NCBI GenBank assembly: GCA_018894105.1
Contig: CM032125.1
Span: 806,001-870,000, forward strand
Direction of reading: 5' to 3'
Length of the DNA: 64,000 nt
Source: Jacaranda mimosifolia
Lineage: Eukaryota; Streptophyta; Magnoliopsida; Lamiales; Bignoniaceae
Part shown: positions 1 to 10,890 of the stretch, in pieces
How the letters are laid out: each line of letters starts with the position of its first letter
How positions within the stretch are numbered: position 1 is the stretch's first letter
The notes under the pieces: generated by a model
Told to the model about the DNA's origin: nothing
What the model saw: only the letters and a program-made list of their open reading frames with translations
Database searches by the model: none
Made by a program: the position numbers and the translations under genes

Positions 1-3000
1 ATTCCTGGAATTGTTGAGGATGAGTCTGATGGTGACTTATTCTCAATGTTGCTGAGAGTCTTCTGAGTTTTGAGTGGATTTTGGATAGTGATTGTTCCTA
101 CCACATGTGCCCACGAGAAGATTGGTTTACCACTTATCAGAAATACGATGGTGGTAAAATGCTCATGGGAAATAATACTTCTTGTAGGGTTGTAGAAACT
201 TACACAATGAATATCAGAGTGCACGATGGTATGGTGAGGACCCTAACAGATGTACGCCATGTACCTAATTTGAAGAAAAATATAATTTTGCTAGGTACTC
301 TGGACAAGAATAGCTATGAATATAGAGTTCGAGATAGAGTTTTGTGGGTTTCCAAAAGTGTATTGCTTCTCATGAGGGGAGACAAGAGGAATAGCCTTTA
401 CATATTGCAGAAAGCACAGTTTCTAGTACTACAGTGGTTCCTTCTTTAGTAAATGATACTACAAGATTATGGTATATACAGCTTGGGCATATGAGTGAGA
501 GGGGGTGTGAGAATTGAGCAAACGAGGTTTACTTTGTGGAGAAAAGATTGAAGAGGTGGATTTCTATAAGTAGTGCGTTCTTGGCAAGTAACACAAGGTA
601 AAATTCAACACTGCGGTTCATAGGACCAAGGGCACCTTGGATTACATTCACTCAAATCTTTGGGGGCCTTCTCAGGCTCTTTTAAAGGGAGGTGCTAAGT
701 ATAAGCTGACACTCGTTGATGAGTTCTCATGGAAAGTATGGATGTACATGCTGAAGCATAAGGATGAGGTGTTTGTCAACTTCAAGCAATGGAAAACTTT
801 AATCGAGAAGCAGACAGGAAAGGGGATCAAATGCTTGAGGACTGACAACGGATTGGAGTTTTGCAACAAGAAATTTTAGGAATTCTATGATAAGAAAGGA
901 ATTGTGAGGCATCGTATAGTTATACATACACCATAGCAGAATGGAGTTGCAAAATGGATAAACATGACTATCTTAGAGAGAGCTAAATACATGTTCTTTA
1001 ACGTTGGATTGTCCAAGGATTTTGGGGCAAAAGTAATTTATACTGCATGTTATTTGGTGAATAGGTCACCATCGATTGCTTTGGACTTCAAGACACCAAT
1101 AGAAATTTGGTCAAGGTCTCTTGTTGATTACTTAAATCTGAGAGTATTTAGGTGTCCAGCTTATGCTCATGTTTGTGATGGGAAGCTTGAGCCAAGGGAT
1201 AGAAAGTGCATATTCCTAGGTTATGCAGATGGAATCAAGGGCTATCATTTGTGATGTAATGATGATAAGGGCTCCGAGGTGATTATCAACAGAGATGTGA
1301 CATTTGATGAGTCTACTATGATGGAGAAGGTAGAGCAGGGTGAAAGTAGTCAACAAGGCATTAAGGAGAAGATGAAGTTTGAAATTGACACTTCATAAGA
1401 TTTAAAACAGAAACAGAATGTGGTAGATAAAGTTGCTGAGAGCTCATTATCAACTAATCAGCAACAAGAAAATAATTCATTATAGGACTATTATTTAGCT
1501 TGCGATAGAGACAGGAAACAGATCAAACCACCATTGAGTTCAGCCGAGGAGTTCGTGAGTGATAATCCAGTCACATATAAAGAAGCTATTTCTCCTCCAG
1601 ATTCTAATAAATTGGTTGCAGTTATGAGTAAAGAGATGGAGTCTCTACACAAGAATAATATATGGGAGTTGGTTATTGTACCTAAGGGGCAGAAGATTGT
1701 ATGTTACAAATACATCTACAAGAAAAAGGGAAAGAATCCCGAGGTTGAGGATGTTAGATATAAGGCACGATTGGTTGCTAAGGATTTTACTCAGAGAGAG
1801 GGAGTTGACTTTCATGAGATGTTCTCCCCAGTTGTAAAACATACTTCCATTCATATTTTACTTGCCATGGTGGCTCTGTTTGATATGGAGCTTGAGTAGG
1901 TGGATGTGAAAACAACATTTCTACATGGTGAGTTAGAGAAGCAAATATATATGAGCCAACCAGAGGGATTCATTGTTTCTGGGAAAGAAAATCAAGCATA
2001 TATTTTGAAAAAGTGTATATATAGCTTGAAGCAGTCTCCCAAGCAATGGTATAAAAGGTTTGATGCTCTTATGACCAAGATAGGATATACTAGAAGCATT
2101 TATGATTATTGTGTATTTCATGAAAAATATAGTGATAGCCTTCTTATATATTTGTTGCTTTATATTGATGATATGTTGATTGCCTCTAGAAACATATCTA
2201 AGATCAATGTTTTAAAGGCTCAGTTGATTGATGAATTTGAGATGAAGAGCGTTTTGGGATGGATAAGTCTATTCCACTTAGTGTACCACTTGTAGCTCAT
2301 TTCAGGCTCTCATTAGATCTATCATCGAGTACTAAGAAGGAGGTGGAACACATGTCAAATATGTCATATGCTAGTACAGTAGGTATAGCTTGATGTACAT
2401 CATGGTGTGCACTATGCTAGATATTTTATATGCAGTCAGTATTGTTAGTAGGTACATGCACAAGCCAGGAAAGACTCCTTAGCAGGCAGTGAAATAGATC
2501 ATGAGGTATCTTAGAGGTTATGTAGATAGATGTTTGAAGTATAGTTAATTGAATTCTACTGTTGGAATCATTGCTATGTAGATGCAGTTATACTGGAGAT
2601 TTGGACAGTAGAAGGTCGATGATTAGATATGTGTTTTATGTTTCTAGTTGTATGGACAACTGAAAGATGAGTTTGCAGTCATTAGTTGCATTGTCCACAA
2701 CAGAAGCTGAGTACATGGCTTTGGCTGAAGGCGTGAAGAAAGGCATTTAGCTAAAGGGGCTGATTGAAGATATATGTATGGATTTTGATATTATTACTGT
2801 ATTCTTTGACAGTCAAAGTGTCATACACTTGTCAAACGATTAAGGATTTTATGAGAGAACAAACTACATTAATATAAGGTATCACTTTATCCGGGATATG
2901 GTATCTCAATGTGTCATTTTTGTTAACAAGATTGGGACTAAGGATAATTCGATAGATATGTTGACTAATATTGTTCCAAAAATCAAATTCGAGCATTGCT

Positions 3001-3802
3001 TAGATTTAATTAACATTTGCAAACTCAAATGAAGGGCCCTTTTGGGGGTAGGGACAAAGAAGATAGACGGTGAATTTCAAGTCAAAGTGGAGAATTATTG
3101 ATTTATCTTGAAATTTGAGTTACCAATGACAAAAAATGGAAGAAATGGAGTGAAGGGATCAAAAATGGCATTTGAGCATGCCCTGGTACATGTTGGTAGG
3201 ACACTGTGTGCTAGGGCGTGAGGCAAGGTACGCTAGGGTGCAGCCATGAGTGAAATAGAGTAAAGACACGTGCAAAGCTGTGTGTGCCTGGGCACACAAC
3301 GCACTGGAACCATGCGCCCAGGCACAAGGTTGATGCGCCCAAGCATGCGGCATTCTAGAATCCTATGCCCTACCATAAGTTCTCCATGCCAGGGTATGCA
3401 ACATAATAGTTTTCTCTCAGTAGCAATAGGACACTTGTGCCAGGGCACAAGTCATGCGTGCCCCAGTGCATAGCGCAAGTCCCATGGGTCAGGTTACTTG
3501 TTTTCACAAGTATTTATACATGTTTTCTTTCGGTCAATTATAGATAAACCCTACAAACTTTATTCTTTACTGCCTCAGAGATATTCTCTCAAAACTAAGT
3601 TTAGAACGAGGTTGTTAGGTGTTCTCGTGAGATTCGTGGGACTCAAACTGTACTTAGCACTTTGATTTGGGATCAATCAAATTCTTTTCTTTGTCAGGTA
3701 GATTAAGCACATCGCCAAGCCACATTGAATCTTATTGTTCTTCATTGAATTACTTTACTCTTACCCCTCAATTTTATTATTTGGTTTGACTGGGTTACAA
3801 CA
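1..3802 (+). mobile_element. Degenerate Ty1/copia retrotransposon, 5' part outside the window
   Basis: The stretch runs collinearly with the more complete copy at 27691-33038, starting in the gag-protease linker. Visible pieces in order are the protease region with WILDSDCSYHMC (near 79-114), integrase (637-1254), reverse transcriptase (1534-2295, with a YIDD box near 2161) and RNase H (around 2690-2780). Reading is broken by many stops and frameshifts, so it cannot encode a working polyprotein. Around 2250 about 110 bases of the reverse transcriptase-RNase H connection are missing compared with the other copy. It ends in a 3' LTR. The 5' LTR and gag lie outside the window, so no target duplication can be tested. 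It is older than the second copy because it carries far more changes. Confidence 0.93.
3096..3802 (+). repeat. 3' LTR of the degenerate copia element
   Basis: It starts after a purine-rich tract (gtcaaagtggagaat) equivalent to the polypurine tract of the second copy. It ends in ACAACA, matching the TGTTG...CAACA ends of the intact LTRs except for one change at the start (TATTG). The middle (about 3160-3480) holds GC-rich words such as gcgcccaagc and gggcacaag, an eroded version of the hairpin array seen in the second copy's LTRs. Length is 707 bp, against 676 and 645 bp in the other copy. Confidence 0.85.
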
Positions 3803-4340
3803 GAAAGAAATTATAAAAGATTCATATCACCAAGAAATGATTGTCACTACCAAAAAAACAAAGTATGATAGTCCAACAAAGTTGTAAGACATCATTTTAT
3901 ACATTTGAACAACAAATTTATAAACCAAACATCCTTTTCTTTGTGGCAGTACCAATCATGCTATACACATGTATAGAATTTGCATGACAAAGTCAGAAGA
4001 CTTCATATTTTGTTTATCCTTATTTTGTTAAGCAAAATTGTAAAAGGACCTTTTAAACATATATGAGTTTCATATGAATTTGAGGCCTAAACACACTTTC
4101 CCTTAAGCAAAAAATTCCTTTCCTATGAATATGCCAATGGTTTAGTTTTTGAATATGACAAACCCTCAGTGTATGCAAATAGTAATTAGAAGAATTTCTT
4201 CATCAAGAACAGTTCACTAATAATTTAAGAGTAAATAATGTGAATATAGGAGATGGATTTTCGAGGATAAACAATTCTAGCTTGGTCTAGTGTTTATATT
4301 GATAAACATAAATAAGTGTAGTTGATTTCTTCATGCTCAT
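3803..4340 (-). repeat. Relic of an NLR upstream block with no gene attached
   Basis: The sequence from about 3825 (attgtcactaccaaaaaaac, then gatagtccaa and gacatcattttata) recurs near 11350, 44515, 53330, 58300 and 62620. Most of those copies lie several hundred bases to 1.5 kb upstream of an NLR start codon. The stretch 4205-4330 also matches 17590-17697. No NLR coding sequence follows on the minus strand here, so the gene has been lost, probably replaced by the copia element that abuts it. It may once have been promoter-proximal DNA. Confidence 0.6.
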
Positions 4341-5122
4341 TACAAGTTTGATTTATCATTTGTACAAATAAAAATCTTTAATTTTGATACATGATTTCTT
4401 TATCATACATATATATTTTGTTATAGCCCTTCTATCTAATAGATAGATGATCCACATTTTGGGGCCAAATACCAATGACGACATTGAATCCATTTGAATG
4501 AGAGCCTCATAGCCCTCATAGTCCCGGTACAACAATGCAATTATTAGGGCACATTCTGCCATTGAGTTAATAGCCCATCATACAAGCCTCCAACTAGCCA
4601 GCTATGCCAAAAGAGAGAGATATGAGTTTCTCCAAATCATTGTAGTGTTTAATCAGAATCTCAAGGCAAACACTGCAATGCTCTAAATTTTGAAACAACT
4701 TAAGTTTAATTTGGAAATAAACACTCTTGACTTGGGAGCATGCATTTGAAAAATTGTACACTGTAAAATCTTTTGAACTATATTTCAACTTTAAAAAAAT
4801 TATTTATAAATAAATATAAATGTATTTGTATTTCTTCATGCCAAGTTTTATTTTAAATTTGCAGTACGACATCTTTTTGTAAAGTGGTCTACATTTTTTA
4901 ATTTGGACAACATTTACAATTTTCTAAATATTACAAGCTACTTTTCAACAATCCTCTACCTAGCTTGAGAATATAAAACACACGAACATACAATTTTCCA
5001 CTCACTTCACTGGATGGTACTTAAGCTCATTGATGATCTTGTGCTTCATCCTAGTATCTTGAATACTAACATGAGAAACCTCCAACTTTTTGTAGAAGTT
5101 GCCCCACTTTTCTTGTTCATTT
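4341..5122. other. AT-rich spacer, no supported gene
   Basis: Only short open frames are present, with no convincing protein signature. A 68-codon minus-strand frame at 4356-4562 contains AECALIIALL followed by an MDS motif, which faintly resembles a plant RNase H domain of LINE origin. The match is too weak to call. Confidence 0.4.
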
Positions 5123-6305
5123 TGTTAGGATTTCTGCTAAAAGATGAATTTTGATCTTGCTCTTTTTTCTATGGAAGCTGATTAAACTTATTATGGTAGT
5201 TTCAATTTTGTTAATATGATAGGTGCAAGCTGTATGGTAACTAAATTATGCAGCAAAATCTAGAACTTCCCATGTATAGTCAAAGCATTTTTGGCATCTT
5301 ACTATTGCAACATTCAAGGACAAAATTGAGATAATCATAATTATTCTTGAGGATCTTACATTCATCCATTTAAATATTAAAAGCTTTTCATAATGAGAGG
5401 TAGCAAGTGCTATTCAAAAAGAGCAGGATTATTCCTTTACTCTCTACTTTGTCTCTCTCAAAACTCTAGTTTTACTTGCTAAGTATTTACTGCAGTATGT
5501 GATGTCTTGGGAAGTTAGCACTGCTCTTTTGTACTTGTTCTAATCTCTTTAATCAATAAAGAGTAGGTTCAAAATCCTAAGTTCTTTAGCTTAGGTAGTG
5601 GAGTAGGCTTGCCAAACTACTATAACTATCTTGTCTTGTTTATTTATCTTTCTACTATCTCTGGAATTTCAGTTATATTTAGAAGTTCTAGTTTATTATT
5701 TGATATACTATTTGACTCCTCGGAGTCCATTACCCTTTTGGGTCCTTATACTTTTTCAATTGGTACTAGAGTTGAGGGCTCATATATATAAGTTTAATAA
5801 CTTGAGCTAAAAGTTCCTAATGGCTTTTTCTAGCTTTAATGTGTATACAGAAGGCCAATCCCACACCCATCCCCCCCTTTATTTGATGGGACCAACTATT
5901 CAACTTAGAAGAATAGGATTAAGGAATTTTTCATAGTATTGGATTATATCTTATGGAATTTTTCATAGCACTGGATTATGATTTATAGAGCATAGTTATT
6001 GATGGGCCTCTTGTTCCCACTAGCAAAGGCAAATTTTCAACAGGAAGACTAGAACTTGCTGCTGAAGATAAAATAATGCTCTCAATGAATGCAAAAGCAA
6101 AAAATATCCTTTCATGTGCTCTTGTCAAAGAAAAATACAATCGTGTTAGCACAATGTGGAACATATTTCAAGTCACCCACGAAGGTACTTCACAGCTGAA
6201 ACTAGAGTGAATTGCTTTACTTACTCATCAATATGAAATATTTTCAATGAAAATTGGTGAAATGATCAAATACCTACAAAATCTAGTATCTAGCGGATTC
6301 CACCC
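5123..6305 (+). mobile_element. Truncated LTR retrotransposon: putative 5' LTR plus gag start
   Basis: A putative LTR runs from TGTTAGGATT at 5123 to TTTTTCA at 5758. Immediately after it, ttggtactagag resembles the TGGTATCAGAG primer-binding site complementary to initiator tRNA-Met. A gag-like reading frame follows at 5820. The body and 3' LTR are missing, and near 6305 the element runs straight into an NLR flank block. It is a dead fragment of a copia-type element unrelated to the copia family at 1 and 27691. The LTR start is a best guess because no second LTR is present to compare. Confidence 0.55.
5820..6300 (+). pseudogene. gag-like (UBN2-type) fragment of an LTR retrotransposon
   Basis: From the ATG at 5820 the plus strand reads MAFSSFNVYTEGQ, then LFDGTNYS. 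After frame breaks it reads IDGPLVP, EDKIMLSMNAKAKNIL and WNIFQVTHEGTSQLK, then THQYEIFSMKIGEMIKYLQN near the end. This order (LFDGxNYxxWK, IxxGPxxP, VTHEGTSxVK, LxxQYExFxM) is the hallmark of plant retrotransposon gag/UBN2 domains. Several frameshifts and stops, including within LFDGTNYSxxKNRIK, make it non-functional. The zinc knuckle and all of pol are absent. Confidence 0.75.
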
Positions 6306-7450
6306 TCATCACACATAATTAACTAAATGGTGGGGGATATTAGTCACTAAAATAAAATATAAAGCAATATTGTCTCACAAATTAACAAGTAGTTTTGCAA
6401 ATTTTTTTACTAAAAGTAAATGTTGAATTTATAAATTTGTGGAGTATAACCATCAACTCCGTTGGATATTTTATTTAAAAATAATGATTAAAATATATAT
6501 AGTGATAGAAATTCAGATAGTGCAAATTTTCTTATGCTTAAAAAGGTATGCTCTTTCCAAATGTACATATATTTTAATTATTTCGGAGCAATAGTGGGTA
6601 TTTTATAGTAAATCAAATTTAAATTTGATTAAAACGATGATGGGCATGTAGAGTATGTTTAGGAAGAACTAAAAATTGAAAAATAATTGTTGTGCTCTAG
6701 TGAAATTTGTAGAAATTAATACTTTTCAATTTTTCGATAGTGTTGAAAATGAAAATGGATTTTAAAAATAAAAACAAAAGAGACCTTAAAAATTGTTTGG
6801 TATTCTAAAACATCCGAACAAGAATATGTCATAACATGCATAAGTTTATTCCTTTTTTGTTTTTTTAAAGAATAAACTTATTCAAACTCTTTCTAAGTCA
6901 TATGCAAGAAGACTTTTGGTGCTAACGTTAGTCCAAACTTTGCCAGCTTTCAGTCTCCCAAACCAACACATATAAACTCATTAGCATCATAGTACGGAAG
7001 TACTGATCCATGTTAAGAGCCACAACCTTTTGGGAATGAAATATCTTTTACAAGAAAAGAAAATAAATATTACTTGTCATGAAATAAATGTTTCAGAAGT
7101 ACATGAGAAAATCAGGCAGCATATATAGTTAAAGAGTTAATTTGAAGTTAACTACATGAGAAAATCACACAAAAGAGTTTGGAGTTTATAACATTAATGC
7201 CTATTAAATAAACAAATCGACCATTACTCCTCAAATGATTTACCAATTCAAAGGTTGTCCTAAAGGATTCCTTCCACCCTCTTTGCCTCTTTAATTTGAA
7301 TCATCATTCATCAACAACCGTTGGAAACTCTGAAACGTCAAACAGAAAAGAGTAAGCAGGCCAAAAAAAGAGGTTCATCCCTAAACCATCTTTTTATATA
7401 TGCAGCTAATCTTTTTCCCTACTTTCATTTATACCGATATGTCTATGCAA
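6306..7450 (-). repeat. NLR downstream-flank block, copy A (relic, gene lost)
   Basis: Two conserved segments are present. 6310-6490 (attaactaaatgg, caatattgtctcac, caatttgtgg-like words) matches 11970-12170 and 35140-35350. 6890-7350 (ccaaactttgccag, aactcattagcatca, tttataacattaatgc) matches 13140-13530 and 35740-36080. Near 7330 the minus strand reads ttttctgtttgacgtttcag before agtttcc, the same 3' splice acceptor found behind NLR-1, NLR-2 and NLR-4. The coding part that should follow at higher coordinates is absent, so this marks a deleted NLR. Confidence 0.7.
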
Positions 7451-7907
7451 TTTTCTCTAATTTTCTTCTAATTGAATTCATCTATTAGGGTTTAATTTGG
7501 TCATCGAGTATTACAAGGGTAATTATTTATATTTTATTTTTCATAATTTAATTTTAAAAGAAGATGGTTCTTTATAAGAACCATGAAAGAACCACAGTTC
7601 TTTACTTCATAATGGTTCGAAGGTGAGGATCAAATTAAATTGATATGAATGGCTAAAAAGCAGGTACATGGTCATAAGTCAGAATTATGGGTATAGGACC
7701 CTAGAAAACCCCTTGTCCAAATCATAAAGAAGAGAAGATTTATACTATTTTTATTACAATGATATATAAGTCTATTAATAGACTAAAAAAAAATTTTAAA
7801 AAATATCTATTAATAGATTAGTTATTTTTTCTTCATCAAAAGAGAAAATATTATCAGACAACAACATCAGAAGAACAATCACCATTGTGAAACAATAATG
7901 AATGGAC
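7451..7907. other. AT-rich spacer, no gene seen
   Basis: No coding signal is visible. There is a small perfect palindrome near 7566-7585 (ggttctttataagaacc) with a nearby partial echo (agaaccacagttcttta), probably debris of a small inverted-repeat element. Confidence 0.5.
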
Positions 7908-8606
7908 TAGGAGTGTCAATTTGGGTGGGTCAGGTGGGTTCAAGTTGGGTTAAAATAGGGGTATAATATAAAAATACCAAACCCAAACCCGACCCAACCC
8001 GATGTTAAACTCAAAAATCTCAACCCTAACCTGACTCACAAAAGATCGTGTCAGCTGGTTGACCTGATTTTTAGTCTAATCACCCAATAACCTGATAAAC
8101 CCAACCCAACCCAACCTAACCTAATAAAACTGACATAACCTGACCTATTTATTTTATTTTTTATATTTATAAATTTCAATATTATAATTGAATAGAAGTT
8201 TGATCTCCGATAAAATCTAAAATTCAGCATAATCATTAAGTTCTAAGAAACATAATAACTTTAAAACTTGCCATATCCATGATACTCCGAATACAAAAAA
8301 AATAACAAATCATTGCTCAATAATTGAATTTTTAAATTTTTGATTTTTGGATATATATTATTTAGATTTTATTTTAATTATTCAATTTGGATTGGATTGA
8401 GTTGGGTCAAGTTTATTGAGTTATTAGGTTGTCCGCTTGTTTTTTTCAAGTTAGGCGGGTTGACCCAAAATCAATCTAACCTTATTTTTTATTCTCAAGT
8501 CATTTTCAAGTCCGACCCAATTTGACTCCAATCAAAAAATATCAAATCCAAACCTGATTTTTTTTTTAGGTGGATCATTAGGCTGGGTTTGATTTTGACA
8601 CCCTTA
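7908..8606. mobile_element. Non-autonomous hAT-like element
   Basis: The left end is TAGGAGTGTCAA; the reverse complement of the right end is TAAGGGTGTCAA. This TAGGGGTG-type inverted repeat is typical of small plant hAT relatives. The flanks (gaatggac on the left, aaacggac on the right, overlapping the last element base) look like a mutated 8-bp target duplication. The interior is rich in gggtcaggtgggt and cccaacccaacc words and has no transposase frame. Confidence 0.6.
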
Positions 8607-9410
8607 AACGGACACAACTTCAAACTCAGTTTTTTGGTATGCCCATTGGCACCATGGTGCTGGACTTTCAAATGAAAATTACCCATTTGATTTCTAGGAG
8701 CCTCACGCTGTCATGAGGTTGGGGCATCAAGAAACCAGAGAATCAAATGTTTGAAATTTTTTAGTTATGCCTGTTTTGCGTTTTCTTGAGATTCATCTTA
8801 TTTTATTGCTCAAATAAATATGGTTTTTATATGCAAATGAATAAGACATCAAATAAAATTGATGCATGAAAATATATGCATGTATGGGAGTGAAATAATG
8901 TTTTACAGGAAAAGAAAATATTAATTCACATCCAACTTTCACAATTACATGAGAAAATCACAGAAAATAGTTCAAGAGTTTGGAGTTTATAACATTAATG
9001 CTCATTAAATAAACATCATCAACCAATGCTCCTTGGATGATTTACCAATTCAAAAGTTGTCCATCCGAAACAGATTTCCTATTCCATGCTCTGCCTCTTC
9101 AACCTGAACTGTTCGATACTCGATCAGCAGCCATTCATTATTTATCAACAAGGATTAGCAACTCTGAAACGTCCAACAGAAAAGAGTATGCCATTAAAAC
9201 AGGTCCATCGCCAGATCAGTTATACATGCAGCTAATCTTTTTACCTTCTTTCATTTATACCCACATGTCAATACTATTTCTTATGCTTCTGTCTAATTAT
9301 TCCCATATATGATGAAATTAAGTTATCAGTAAAAGACTTGAACTATTGGAAGGAATGTATAATATCTAACCTGATCAGAAGCAGAACTAGTGTCCAGTTT
9401 GAAAAAGCAA
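8607..9410 (-). other. NLR-1 downstream region with a 3'-UTR intron
   Basis: 8607-8880 shows nothing recognisable. From about 8880 the sequence matches the downstream blocks at 7100 and 13310. On the minus strand the NLR-1 transcript would read gatcag|gttaga at 9370, and the intron would end at 9164 in ggacgtttcag|agttgc, giving 207 bp. Position and splice sites match those behind NLR-2 and NLR-4, so this is inferred to be an ancestral intron in the 3' untranslated region. Confidence 0.6.
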
Positions 9411-10890
9411 TCAGAACTTAACATGTCTAGTGCTGATATGAATTTGAAGGGCAGTATCACCGCAATTTTCTTGTTGTTCCTCTTGTATCATTTTGGCCGA
9501 GTCCACAAGAGATTTGTTTGACTCATCAACTTCAATCAGTTCAAGTGTTGGAATTTCTCCAATACCATCTGGAATCTCACTTAGATGCTTACAACGGTGA
9601 AGTTCTAGGCACTTGAGGCTTGGAAAGTGGCTACTTCCCATTATTCATTCCTGCAGCTTTGAATCATCAATTAGCAGAAATTTCAGCTGAAGAAATTCTC
9701 CTTCAATTGTTTCCATTTGTGACCAAAGCAAGCATAATTTCTCAGTTTAAGTACTTCAAGATTAGGCAACAAACCAACAATTAACATATCTTTTCAATGA
9801 AGTCTACAACCACTCAAGACTAAGTTTTTCAGACTCGTCGGGTAAACAGCATTGAGCTTTTCCTGATAAAGATTGGTTGATTCAAGCTGTAATTTTAGAT
9901 TTTCGCGTTGATGCAGATAAACAAGATTCTCCAGGCAAGTCTCTTGAACATCTATCTGCCGGGAATAAAAGATTTTCAATCTCTTTAGTTTTGGAATAAG
10001 TTTCAGGATCTCTTCAGTACATTTGAAATTTTTGCTTCCAAAAGTGTTTGCAGGTTTTTTAGGGCAAAAGTTGCAGCTCCTTCTGGATCAGGTAAGGCTC
10101 AAAAAAATAACAGATGCCTTACTTGTGGCATCCTCCAAATTTCCATTGACAAAAGCTTCATTCCTCGTCTTCTTTGTTGAATGATTAAGGTTTGAAGATT
10201 CTGAAGGTTTAATATGGATCCAGGAAGAACAAATCGTTCTTCACAGGAATAGATCAAATACTTGAGCTGGGAGCATGGGAATTGCGAATAACTGGTTGTG
10301 AATCTGACCTTAAAAATTAATGCATCCAATAACCTCAGCAATTTGAAATTTCCTAAAGAGTGCAGATACTTGAAGCATATAATAGTGCAGATGGTTGGGC
10401 GACAAATGTCTGCTAATCTTTAGAATAAGTAATCGTTACGCGACGCTGGTATTTTATGCTTTCCCAGGAGTTCCTGCAAGCGTATCTATCCACAAGATTT
10501 AAAAAACCTTCTCTTCTTGTGCTTTTCTTATGCATAAGTCTCGTACGAGATCATGGACACTGCAACTTTTGTGTTTGCCATTTGACTTCCTCCTACACTC
10601 TTGATCTCCATTGCCTCTCTTGTGATAGAATCAATCTCCTCTGTCACTTTTTGTAACTCTTAATTTAGCTTTTGAAGATCATAACGAAGCCTAAGCTCCG
10701 GTAGCTGCTGTCCAGAATTGACATTTGACTGAATTTTTTCAGACATAAAATATTCGATGATATCTTCTGCTTCATGACGATATTTAGTTTGTTGTTTTCC
10801 ATGAAAAGAAATATTGGAGTGTTGATCATGATCTTGTAGCACTATTTTGTCTATGATTTGTGAAAGTGAAACAAAAGCAGCGTAAGCCAT
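9411..10890 (-). pseudogene. NLR-1: R1-type CC-NB-ARC-LRR pseudogene lacking the NB-ARC domain
   Basis: The start reads MAYAAFVSLSQIIDKIVLQ (10890 downward) and continues to the CC-linker words EEIDSITREAMEIK near 10610. It then jumps directly to the sequence around the MHD motif (KSNGK, VHDLVRDLCIRKAQEEK, near 10585-10500). The P-loop, kinase-2 and GLPL motifs are all missing, so a roughly 1-kb deletion removed the whole nucleotide-binding switch, and the two sides are out of frame. The CC itself is shortened after HGKQQ. LRR pieces follow (10341-10099, 9979-9794, 9641-9411) with several stops and frame changes, ending near SLVDSAKMIQEEQQ. It cannot encode an immune receptor. A transcript could still be made because flanks and splice sites resemble NLR-2. 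Confidence 0.9.

Noticed and set aside
4356..4788. Minus-strand frames as a LINE RNase H or other gene
   Set aside because: Only a vague AE...MDS resemblance; no other LINE domain, poly-A tail or target duplication is visible nearby.
8090..8135. Telomere-like cccaacccaacctaacc run
   Set aside because: It is part of the cccaaccc/gggtcgggt-rich interior of the hAT-like element and is not a regular CCCTAAA array.
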